Assembly (NCBI RefSeq): GCF_002866025.1
Contig: NZ_LNDE01000001.1
Location: forward strand, 248,001-312,000
Source of the DNA: Thermotoga sp. KOL6
Lineage (GTDB): Bacteria; Thermotogota; Thermotogae; Thermotogales; Thermotogaceae
Length of the DNA stretch: 64,000 nucleotides
Reading direction: 5' to 3'
In this document: piece after piece, positions 7,987-15,899 of the stretch
Numbering within the stretch: position 1 is the first letter of the stretch
How the letters are laid out: every line of letters starts with the position of its first letter
The notes under the pieces: model-generated
What the model saw: the letters and a program-made list of their open reading frames with translations, nothing else
Told to the model about the DNA's origin: nothing
The model's database searches: none
Made by a program: the position numbers and the translations under genes

Positions 7987-9266
7987 GTTAATACCTCCTC
8001 GGCTAAGATTTTCTCCAATCTTTCCAAACTGAAATGTTTTTTTCCAATCTCGAAATTGTGTTCCACTATGTTTCTGTAAAGGATGGAATCGAACAGTATT
8101 TGAGAAAGATCATCAGCTGCTTTCGTTAGAACACTTTTCTCGACCCTCACAAACTCTTTCTCTCTCCAATATCTATCTCCTAAACTCGCGTATTTCAAAC
8201 CTGAGGGTTTTATGTCTGATTTGAATACCTCGTACTCGAACAAAACGATAGGTTTCTTCGCAACCATTGCTTCAAGAAGTTGATTTCCCCATCCTTCGAG
8301 AATAGATGGATAAGTAACGAAATCGGCAACGTTGTAAAGTTTCCAAAAGAGCGTAGTATCTTTTTTCACTTCGTAACTCAAAACCATAAAAGGAACGTTC
8401 TTTGAAGAAGCGTATTCTAAGAGTTCCTCAAGGTACAATTCATCCTCACATATTCCAGAGAATACGAGGATTACTTCGCCATTGAAAAGGTCCCCATTGT
8501 AGAGACGTTCACCCCTCCTCATAACTAGTTTCTCCCTCAATGTTGAAACTAGGTCTATTGAAAGTTCTATTGCCTTCCTTCTATCTATTCTGGTTGCTTG
8601 AAGTGCCACAATTGTTCCAGGTTTTATTTGAAAATCCTCTCTCACAACTCGATACATTTTTTCCGATGTGATCGGTTTGCTAAAATCCATCACATTCGGT
8701 ACCACAATTGAATCGATATTTCTTCGTCTCTTCAACTCCTTTTGAGCAATCGTGTTTATGACAATGTGTTTTATGTTCGGCAAATCAGGAGGGAAGTATC
8801 TTTCTAGAATGCTTTTCATCTTTTCGTTTTTCGGAATCAAGTGATTTCTTTCCCACCAAAAATCATGATGATGAGCAATAAATCTTTTGTCCAATCTTGC
8901 AAGTGCGAGTCCTAAAGGAGGGAAAAGCCCCAGAGACCAGACATTGTTCGGTACAACGAGATCGTAATCTATAAGTTTTTTATCCAAAATCTGAAAAAGC
9001 TCCTCCTCCTTTCCTTTAAGAAAATCCATGAATGATCTCTCATCAGCGAAATCTTCTATCCCTCCAAAGAAATTCCGATTCACCGTTTCAAAATCTGGAT
9101 TTTCAAATCCGATTTCTTTTACAACAACATCCACACCTTCCTTTTCGTTGCCAGCAACTATGTCAACTTCATGACCCATCTTTGTGAGAACTCTCCTCCA
9201 TTTCTCCATTTCTAATGAAACTCCATCCATGAGGCCTCCACGATAATGGAGCAACGCGATCTTCAT
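7983..9266 (-). CDS. GT4-like (GT-B fold) glycosyltransferase
   Basis: A 427-residue cytosolic glycosyltransferase. The N-terminal half has the GT-B opening ('KIALLHYRGGLMDGVSLEMEK' with the glycine-rich loop) and 'FIAHHHDFWWERN' about residue 130. The C-terminal half has 'LQATRIDRRKAIELSIDL' and the donor-binding block 'TYPSILEGWGNQLLEAM' with the E-x7-E pattern of retaining GT4 enzymes. It overlaps both neighbours by ATGA. With the adjacent GT-A enzyme it could build a two-sugar product, for example mannosylglucosylglycerate as known in Petrotoga; this is a hypothesis from context. Substrates are not readable from the sequence. Confidence 0.88.
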   Translation of the reverse strand: MKIALLHYRGGLMDGVSLEMEKWRRVLTKMGHEVDIVAGNEKEGVDVVVKEIGFENPDFETVNRNFFGGIEDFADERSFMDFLKGKEEELFQILDKKLIDYDLVVPNNVWSLGLFPPLGLALARLDKRFIAHHHDFWWERNHLIPKNEKMKSILERYFPPDLPNIKHIVINTIAQKELKRRRNIDSIVVPNVMDFSKPITSEKMYRVVREDFQIKPGTIVALQATRIDRRKAIELSIDLVSTLREKLVMRRGERLYNGDLFNGEVILVFSGICEDELYLEELLEYASSKNVPFMVLSYEVKKDTTLFWKLYNVADFVTYPSILEGWGNQLLEAMVAKKPIVLFEYEVFKSDIKPSGLKYASLGDRYWREKEFVRVEKSVLTKAADDLSQILFDSILYRNIVEHNFEIGKKHFSLERLEKILAEEVLT

Positions 9267-11761
9267 GCTTTCTCCTCACTTTCTAGAAGCTCCAACACGT
9301 AGTCATAGGTTCTTCTTCTCATTCGAAACTCATTCAATTCTCTTGCCTTTTCTTTCACATCTTGGAGATACAGCAACGAAAGCTCTATTTCCTTTTTTGT
9401 TCTAGTAAGAGAAAGATAACGATGAACTGATTTTGGATCAGTTTCTTTTGCAAGTTCAGAAATTTCTTCATCGAGTTTTGAGATCATATCTTTTAAAGTG
9501 TTTAAAACATCCTCTTCTGGTTTTGATGTAATGTTTAGAACCGGAAACTTCGGAAAGTTCAGAAAGAAAACGTTCGATCTCCCTTCTTTTTTCGATAGTA
9601 CATGCACCCTTCTGCTTGATATCTGAAGCGGCTTTGTACCATCTACTTCTTCGAGATAGGGATTGTAGACCCACAAGAAGTCTCTATCTTTTACACCGAT
9701 CCACGGTAGTTCCGATTTGAAGAATACCCCTTCTTTTTCGTTTCCACCTGCCTTGACATCCAAAAGAAGGGGGGGATTTTCAAAAAGGGAATACCACCTG
9801 AAAAACTCTTTACTTCTTGGATGAAATGGGATTTCCATAAAGGCGAGTTTCACAGAAAAGGTTCCTTCACATTTTGCACCGGGCACATACATCAAAGGCC
9901 CAGCATCTCCTATTCGATTTTTCACATCTTTTGCGATCCATTCAACGGATCTCACGAGTGTCACATTTACCTTTCCTTCCTCTACCCAATATTCTCTCAA
10001 ACCTTGAGCTAAGATAGATCTTGCAAACTTCCCATCGTACAAGGCTATGAATCCCTGGAAAGGGAACTCTCTAACTGCCCCCGTCTCTCTCGCTGCAAGA
10101 AGAATTCCTCTCAGATTCTCTGGAAGCACTTCTGGAAGCAGATAATCGTCTTCCTTGGCTCTTTCCACCACATCGAAAGGCATCTTCGATAAGATCTTCC
10201 CTTGTCCCGTCTCGTATATAATGGAGAGCTTGTAGTTTTTCCCTTTCGTGATCAAAGTCACGTTCCATTTTACAAGGGGAGTTTCATCGAAGATAATTCT
10301 TTCTCTCGTTTCAATATGGCTCGAGTGTGAATCAACGATTCTTTCCATTTCTACTACCATCGAACGACTCGTTCTCAAGATGATCCCGATTTTTTTCAGG
10401 GAAACAGAAAAATCTGTCTCTTCAGTGGAAGTTGTGTAAGTGTCTCCTTTTTCTTCAAAAAGCTTTAAGATTCCCAATCTCTTTCCATTTAAAACAAGTA
10501 CTCCATCTTTCTCAAAATAAGCCTCGTAATAGTCGTTTTTCCATGAAAGTTCTTTTTCACTTTCTTCTCGTTCATCGAGCGAAACTACTTTGAAAAACCC
10601 AACTCCACTGGTTTTCAATGGTAAAGTTCTTTCGCCATCACAGTACCAGTGATCATAATCGAAGGGAGAAAGAGAAAACACATAAAGCCCTTTTTCTAGA
10701 TTCGATTTCGAAGCAAGTTTTTTCATTTTTTCTTCTATGGATCCCTTTAGATAAAAGTACAGCCTTCTGTACGTTCTGTCCATGTTCTCATGAACCTTAT
10801 CCACACAGACACCACAAATGTTGTCGTGTGCAAGCGTTTTGAGAAAATCTCTCCACAGAACTTCCTGTACATCTTCACCATTCAAAACAGAGAGCAGATC
10901 ATTTGTCTTTAAAAGCTTTTCAACCAGATCGCTTTCGAGCTTCAAGTAGACTCTTGTGGAAAGTGTTCCAGGAAAAGTGCAGGCGTATCTTCCAGAAAGA
11001 AGTTCCCCGAAGAGTACGGAAACATTGTTTGGAAATTTCTCTGGGAAACTTTCAGGAGTAGCAAGTTCAACGTTCACATATTCACTCGGATCTTCTGGTG
11101 AAAGATCTATATCGTAGCCGTCCAAGAGGAGGATTTCATCGGATTTTGAAAACTTCTCGAGTTTTTTTATCTCATGCTTCAACCTTTTATCTGCTATATC
11201 TCTCGTTTCTTTCAAGTTGTATAAGTTTCTGTATCCACCAATGAGAAAGATTGCTTGAACAGCTGAACCATCACTTCCTTTCCAGATAAATTCCTGTGAA
11301 ATGTTATCTTCTGGAAAAGAAACTCCTCGCCAAAGGAAAACCTTGTTTATTCCAAATAACCTATGGATTTGTGGCTCCTGGGAAACGTGACCGAAGTTAT
11401 CAAGAAGCCACCCTACCTTCATGCACTTTCCAAAACGTTCAGCCTCCTTGACTCCGAGTTCCAAATTTTTCAATATTGCCGATTCTCCTGGTATCCTCCA
11501 GTCGATTTGAATATAATAAGGTCCGATGAGTATCCTCCCTGTTTCAACAAGTTTTCTGAGATCCTCTCCCAATTCCGGATTCGCTATAAGCAAATCCTCT
11601 ATTACCGCAGTCTGGCCATCCATTACATAGGTGAACTGAGGATTCTTCTCACAGAGATCCTTCACTTTGATGAATACTTCTTTCAACCAAGAAGAAGTTA
11701 TATCTTCTGTCGCAAACCATTCTCTATCCCAGTGATTGTGCACGATCACTTTTGCTTTCAT
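9263..11761 (-). CDS. GH38 alpha-mannosidase-like hydrolase (MngB-like)
   Basis: A large (832-residue) zinc-dependent retaining alpha-mannosidase family member, apparently cytosolic because no signal peptide is present. Zinc ligands are visible as 'HNHWDREW' (H10, D12) and 'AHDNICG' (H312), and the nucleophile is D121 in 'GWLLDNFGH'. Blocks 'YVMDGQTAVIED', 'ILIGPYYIQID' and 'FLWRGVSFPEDN' resemble E. coli MngB, which hydrolyses 2-O-alpha-mannosyl-D-glycerate derivatives. The C-terminal 400 residues are the usual beta-sandwich region, ending in a charged helical segment. The start ATG overlaps the ATPase stop (ATGA). The substrate would be something imported by the same operon's transporter or made by its glycosyltransferases. 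Confidence 0.9.
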   Translation of the reverse strand: MKAKVIVHNHWDREWFATEDITSSWLKEVFIKVKDLCEKNPQFTYVMDGQTAVIEDLLIANPELGEDLRKLVETGRILIGPYYIQIDWRIPGESAILKNLELGVKEAERFGKCMKVGWLLDNFGHVSQEPQIHRLFGINKVFLWRGVSFPEDNISQEFIWKGSDGSAVQAIFLIGGYRNLYNLKETRDIADKRLKHEIKKLEKFSKSDEILLLDGYDIDLSPEDPSEYVNVELATPESFPEKFPNNVSVLFGELLSGRYACTFPGTLSTRVYLKLESDLVEKLLKTNDLLSVLNGEDVQEVLWRDFLKTLAHDNICGVCVDKVHENMDRTYRRLYFYLKGSIEEKMKKLASKSNLEKGLYVFSLSPFDYDHWYCDGERTLPLKTSGVGFFKVVSLDEREESEKELSWKNDYYEAYFEKDGVLVLNGKRLGILKLFEEKGDTYTTSTEETDFSVSLKKIGIILRTSRSMVVEMERIVDSHSSHIETRERIIFDETPLVKWNVTLITKGKNYKLSIIYETGQGKILSKMPFDVVERAKEDDYLLPEVLPENLRGILLAARETGAVREFPFQGFIALYDGKFARSILAQGLREYWVEEGKVNVTLVRSVEWIAKDVKNRIGDAGPLMYVPGAKCEGTFSVKLAFMEIPFHPRSKEFFRWYSLFENPPLLLDVKAGGNEKEGVFFKSELPWIGVKDRDFLWVYNPYLEEVDGTKPLQISSRRVHVLSKKEGRSNVFFLNFPKFPVLNITSKPEEDVLNTLKDMISKLDEEISELAKETDPKSVHRYLSLTRTKKEIELSLLYLQDVKEKARELNEFRMRRRTYDYVLELLESEEKA

Positions 11762-12825
11762 AAGATTCTCTCCCCAGTTTTAGGATGGAAGAGATGAAGA
11801 CGTCCAAGATCGAGAAAGAACGATATCTTTTCACCACTCTTGAAATCAACGTCTCCAGGGATCTTAGCAACGATTTTGTCGTTCCCTATGTTGATATGAA
11901 GAATCGTATCCGACATTAGTTTCTCGGCGAAATAAATTTCACCAGTTAGCTTTACAGTGTTGGGCTTTTCTTCAAGATATATGTTCTCCGGTCTGATTCC
12001 CATAACAACTTGCTTTACTTTTGGATCTGATTTCACCGGTATATCGATTCCATCTTTATGGAGTAGAATCTTCGTTCCTTCGGATTTCACTGTCATTTCC
12101 AAAAAGTTCATTTGTGGAGATCCAACGAATCCAGCAACGAAGATATTCACAGGATGATGATAAATTTCAGAAGGAGTTCCTACTTGCTGTAGTTTACCTT
12201 GATTCATTACGGCAATCCTATCTCCCATGGTCATCGCTTCTGTTTGATCGTGTGTGACATAAATTGTTGTGACACCAATTCTCTCTTGAAGTTTTTTCAA
12301 CTCACTCCGCATCTTTACACGAAGAAGCGCGTCTAGGTTAGAGAGAGGTTCATCCATTAAAAGAACTTCCGGTTCGTGAACAATGGCTCGGGCGACTGCC
12401 ACTCTCTGCCTCTGTCCCCCTGAAAGTTGAGCAGGATACCTGTCGAGGAGCTCCGAGATATGTAAAAGATCCGCGGCCCAATGTACTTTTTTCTCTATTT
12501 CCTCCTTCGGAACCTTCTTGAGTTTCAAAGGGTAGGCAATGTTGTCACGCACCTTCATGTGAGGCCATACCGCGTAACTCTGGAAAACCATAGAAATATT
12601 TCTATCTTTAGGAGCGAGGTTAGTCACTTCACGATCGTCGAAGAAAATTTTTCCATCAGTTACCTGTTCTAGCCCTGCTATACAGCGAAGGAGAGTGGTT
12701 TTCCCACATCCAGAAGGACCTAGGAGCACGAGGAACTCCCCTTCGTTCACAATGAGATCTATTCCATCGAGAGCTTTCACATTTCCGAAATATTTCTTTA
12801 CGCTCTCTATTCTTACCCGTGCCAA
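11758..12825 (-). CDS. Sugar ABC transporter ATPase, MalK/UgpC type
   Basis: The 355-residue ATPase energises the two permeases encoded just upstream. Walker A is 'GPSGCGKTT' (about 36-44), the signature is 'LSGGQRQRV' (about 134-142), Walker B is 'VLLMDEP' and the switch histidine is in 'YVTHDQTEAMTM'. The C-terminal 120 residues form the regulatory OB-like domain typical of MalK/UgpC ('VMGIRPENIYLEE'). The start is TTG 12825, 9 bases after GAGAGG. A second ATPase of the same class is encoded at 51207-52310, so this one is probably dedicated to its operon. Confidence 0.95.
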   Translation of the reverse strand: MARVRIESVKKYFGNVKALDGIDLIVNEGEFLVLLGPSGCGKTTLLRCIAGLEQVTDGKIFFDDREVTNLAPKDRNISMVFQSYAVWPHMKVRDNIAYPLKLKKVPKEEIEKKVHWAADLLHISELLDRYPAQLSGGQRQRVAVARAIVHEPEVLLMDEPLSNLDALLRVKMRSELKKLQERIGVTTIYVTHDQTEAMTMGDRIAVMNQGKLQQVGTPSEIYHHPVNIFVAGFVGSPQMNFLEMTVKSEGTKILLHKDGIDIPVKSDPKVKQVVMGIRPENIYLEEKPNTVKLTGEIYFAEKLMSDTILHINIGNDKIVAKIPGDVDFKSGEKISFFLDLGRLHLFHPKTGERIL

Positions 12826-12838
12826 TTCAAATCACCTC

Positions 12839-13636
12839 TCATTTCAGGGTAATTCCCCACATACTCACAAGATACTTTCTTATGAAGAAGATAAACACCA
12901 TGGCAGGTATTGCCATGATCGTTCCTGCAGCGAATTTGAAGTAGTCGGGTGATGCCATTGCCGTGTTCAGAATGTGTGCAGGAAGTGTCCTGTTCGTGAG
13001 AGTTAGTATGGAAGCGGCGAACACCTCGTTCCAAGACATGATGAAAGCAAATATAGCAGAAGCAGCGAGTCCTGGAAGTGCCAAAGGCAGTGTGATCCTC
13101 AGAAAAGCTTGAAAACGACTCAATCCGAAAACCATCCCTGCTTCTTCGTATTCAACAGAGATCCCAGAAAACACACTGGATGTGATCAAAACAACAAACG
13201 GAAGTATCATCGAAGCATGTGCAAGAGCTACTCCAAGAGTGGTATCGGCGAGATTCAACCTCATGTAAAGAACAACGAGAGGGACAGCAATTACTATGAG
13301 AGGAATAGACCTCGTCATGAGCATGGAAAGCCTGATAATGTTTTTCCCTGGGAAAATGTAGCGCGTCAAAGCATAACCTGCGGGAAGCCCCAATAGGAAA
13401 GAAACTCCTATCGAGATAAGAGCTACTTCTATACTCACCAAAGTAGCTTTACCACCACCTAAGGTGACAAAAAGTTTGTAAAGATGTTCCAGCGTGAGTC
13501 TACTGGGAAATATCTTGGTTGGATTGTAATAATCGGAAGATGGTGTGAGAGATGCCAAAACGATGAAAAAAACTGGTGTCAAAAACCACAGAGAAATAAT
13601 AACCGAAAGAAAAATTATGAGGAATTTTTTCATCAT
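12839..13636 (-). CDS. Sugar ABC transporter permease, MalG type
   Basis: An inner-membrane permease of the carbohydrate CUT1 class, 265 residues from ATG 13636, which overlaps the upstream stop as ATGA (the next codon, also ATG, is an alternative). The longer frame to 13684 would run deep into the upstream gene without a ribosome site. About six membrane segments are visible. The EAA loop, which contacts the ATPase, is 'EEAGMVFGLSRFQAFLRITLP' with the conserved Gly. It pairs with the MalF-type permease. Confidence 0.93.
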   Translation of the reverse strand: MMKKFLIIFLSVIISLWFLTPVFFIVLASLTPSSDYYNPTKIFPSRLTLEHLYKLFVTLGGGKATLVSIEVALISIGVSFLLGLPAGYALTRYIFPGKNIIRLSMLMTRSIPLIVIAVPLVVLYMRLNLADTTLGVALAHASMILPFVVLITSSVFSGISVEYEEAGMVFGLSRFQAFLRITLPLALPGLAASAIFAFIMSWNEVFAASILTLTNRTLPAHILNTAMASPDYFKFAAGTIMAIPAMVFIFFIRKYLVSMWGITLK

Positions 13637-14478
13637 CGCGCCCCCTCTAGGTGTTTTGCTCTGAGGAACGTGATGTAAAACCAACTAACGATGATCGTAA
13701 CGAGGGCTATCACCAAAGCATACGCACTCGCCATGTTGGGATCGTTCATGAAGGTATACCAATAATATGTTTCCCCCGCAAGAACGGGAATATCTCTTCC
13801 AGCAAGCAACCATACGACACCGAATATTTGAAATGCAAAAAGAGTTCTCAAAAGGAGGGCAGACATGATTGAAGGTTTGAGAAGGGGTAAGATGATCTTT
13901 GTAAATTTTTTCCATTTCGAGAATCCAAACAAATCAGCTGCTTCCAAGTATTCTTTGTTTATCGATTGAAGACCCGCAAGAATAATGATGAACACAAGAG
14001 GTGTTGCTCTCCACACTTCCGTAAGAGCCACTACCCAGAATTCTCTGTTTTTGAACAGATATCCGAAAAAGTATATGGGTCTTTCTATCAAATGAAAGTT
14101 CATCAAAATCTTGTTGATGTAACCATTCGGTGAAAAGATGGTATAGCTCATGAGTGCCGCTGTCACATCACTCAACGCAAGAGGAATAGCTATGAAATAG
14201 AGAATTGTTGTGTAACCCTTGAATTTTTTATTCACAAAAAGAGCAAGCCCCAAGGCGAGAATCAGCTGAATAGGAACTATCACCACTGTCAAGAGGAGAG
14301 TATTCTTCATCGCGTTCCAAAATTGTCCACTTTCCACCAATCTCTTGAAGTTTCCAAAAACACCTTCGTTGCTCGTGAAGGCCAACCTAAATGTCTCGAA
14401 GAGTGGGTAACCCATCAAAAGCAGAAGATACAAAATTGCCGGCAATATAAGGAGAAAGGGAATCCATTTTCCTCTCAT
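13633..14478 (-). CDS. Sugar ABC transporter permease, MalF type
   Basis: A 281-residue inner-membrane permease with six predicted membrane segments. The EAA loop is 'EYLEAADLFGFSKWKKFTKII', about residue 195, followed by 'LPLLKPS'. The ATG start at 14478 is 6 bases after a GGGGG ribosome site. It is separated from the binding-protein gene by only 41 bases that hold a strong GC hairpin. It forms the translocation channel with the downstream MalG-type protein. Confidence 0.93.
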   Translation of the reverse strand: MRGKWIPFLLILPAILYLLLLMGYPLFETFRLAFTSNEGVFGNFKRLVESGQFWNAMKNTLLLTVVIVPIQLILALGLALFVNKKFKGYTTILYFIAIPLALSDVTAALMSYTIFSPNGYINKILMNFHLIERPIYFFGYLFKNREFWVVALTEVWRATPLVFIIILAGLQSINKEYLEAADLFGFSKWKKFTKIILPLLKPSIMSALLLRTLFAFQIFGVVWLLAGRDIPVLAGETYYWYTFMNDPNMASAYALVIALVTIIVSWFYITFLRAKHLEGAR

Positions 14479-14494
14479 GATACACCCCCAGAAA

Positions 14495-14513
14495 GGGGCG
14501 GGGCCCCCGCCCC
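14495..14513 (-). terminator. GC-rich hairpin between sugar-binding protein and permease genes
   Basis: GGGGCGGGG (14495-14503) faces CCCCGCCCC (14505-14513), a near-perfect inverted repeat in the 41-base gap between the binding-protein stop and the permease ribosome site. No long T-run follows, so it is more likely an mRNA stability/processing element or attenuator than a full terminator. Confidence 0.65.
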
Positions 14514-14519
14514 GGCTTA

Positions 14520-15782
14520 TCAGAAGAGGCTGGCATCTGGTTCTGGTAGTTCCGCTCCTGTTTCTTTGAACATCTGTCTGATTCGCTCACCAAGCTCCTT
14601 CACAACCTTCGCTGGATCTTCACCCTGGAAAACGATCCTTGTGAAAGCCATTCTGTAGGTTTCTGTAAACTCTCCGCTCTTTGGACCCAAGCTTGGTATA
14701 AAGGATATGATGGAATCTTTCGCAGCGGATTGATTTATAACTCCTTGTGCCAAAACTTTCAAAGCTCCCTCAGGAATCGCACCGGCAGCCTCTTGTACAA
14801 CAGGGAAGAATCCGACGTTTTTCAAAATTTCAACCTGCATTTCTGGAGAAGTGAGAAAGTCTATCACTTTAGATGGTTCATCGAAATCTGCACCTTTGGG
14901 TATGGCAAGTCCTACGAGAACGATGATGTACCCTCTTCCCATGGGGCCCCTCGGAACAGGAACGACGACGAAATCGTCTGGTTTCTCAACAATGGCGGGT
15001 TTCAACCTAGCAGTGTGATCCCAAGCAATCCAAACTTCTTCTCTCAGGAGTGGATCGGCCATTCCATCCCATGTGGTACTGGCAGGATGCACGTATTTGA
15101 AGAGTTCTTTCAGATAATTCCACATCTCGACCGCTCTTACACTGTCGAATTTCAAAGCCTGTGCTCCGGTGTAAGACGGATAAATGTAACCATGGAGGAA
15201 TCTATGCCATAACCCTTTCGGCCCCACAGGAAATCCGAGTAAAGGTTGCCCAGTTTTTTCGTAGATATTCTTAGCCCACGCAAGGAGAGCATCATAAGTC
15301 CATTTCTCCGTTCCTTTGATCACATCTTCCTTCGAAAGGCCGCGTGGCAAGTAATCGAACGCCTTCTTGTTGACGGCCATCACGTAAGTTGCCTGGAGCC
15401 AAGGAATGAAAATCTTTTGACCGTTGACGTATGCGAATCTTTCAAGGGTTTCAATGAAAGTTTTCCCTTCGAACTTGAGATCTTTAAGATCGCTCAACAA
15501 TCCTTCTGAAGCCATGATGTAAAGATTACCTTGTAAGTCTGCAACTAAATTCAAAGTGGTTTTTCCTGCCCTTACTTCTGCTTGAAGCCTGCTGAAAAGT
15601 TGTGGATACTCAAAATTGAGAAACTCTACATCGATGCCAGAAGATTTAGAAAATTCAGCGAGTTTGTTGAGCATGAACTCCCTCTCTGCAGCTGGTGTCA
15701 TCTGAGTGGAAGCAAAATTCACTTTACCCAATACAACAGATGCCACAATCAAGAGAACCATCAAAAACAACCACTTTTTCAC
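14520..15782 (-). CDS. Sugar-binding periplasmic protein, SBP_bac_1 family
   Basis: This is the extracytoplasmic receptor for the CUT1-type transporter encoded downstream. I start it at GTG 15782, 8 bases after GGGGG, giving 420 residues with a clear signal peptide (KKWLFLMVLLIVASVVLG). The GTG at 15791 lies against the ribosome site. Family features include 'AEFSKSSGIDVEFLNF' near residue 45, 'KGTEKWTYDALLAWAK' and 'GRGYIIVLVGLAIPKGAD', and the usual C-terminal helices. It lacks the lipobox cysteine, so it is probably soluble in the periplasm. The substrate is unknown; the operon suggests a mannosyl- or glucosyl-containing small molecule. Confidence 0.92.
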   Translation of the reverse strand: MKKWLFLMVLLIVASVVLGKVNFASTQMTPAAEREFMLNKLAEFSKSSGIDVEFLNFEYPQLFSRLQAEVRAGKTTLNLVADLQGNLYIMASEGLLSDLKDLKFEGKTFIETLERFAYVNGQKIFIPWLQATYVMAVNKKAFDYLPRGLSKEDVIKGTEKWTYDALLAWAKNIYEKTGQPLLGFPVGPKGLWHRFLHGYIYPSYTGAQALKFDSVRAVEMWNYLKELFKYVHPASTTWDGMADPLLREEVWIAWDHTARLKPAIVEKPDDFVVVPVPRGPMGRGYIIVLVGLAIPKGADFDEPSKVIDFLTSPEMQVEILKNVGFFPVVQEAAGAIPEGALKVLAQGVINQSAAKDSIISFIPSLGPKSGEFTETYRMAFTRIVFQGEDPAKVVKELGERIRQMFKETGAELPEPDASLF

Positions 15783-15848
15783 AGCAAACACCCCCTCAGA
15801 AAAAGTTTTTCATAAATTACCATTTTAAAGAAAATTTTCTACATATTT

Positions 15849-15890
15849 ATCATAACAAAAAATTACTCCTTTGTCAAGTGATGTTAACAT
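15849..15890 (-). promoter_or_regulatory. Sigma-70-type promoter of the GH38/sugar ABC operon, with adjacent palindrome
   Basis: On the minus strand a perfect -35 TTGACA (15872-15877) is separated by 17 bases from TATGAT (15849-15854), about 67 bases upstream of the binding-protein start. Directly upstream of the -35 lies the perfect palindrome ATGTTAACAT (15881-15890), a candidate operator, possibly for the RpiR regulator at the far end of this operon. Confidence 0.7.
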
Positions 15891-15899
15891 TAATTGGAT

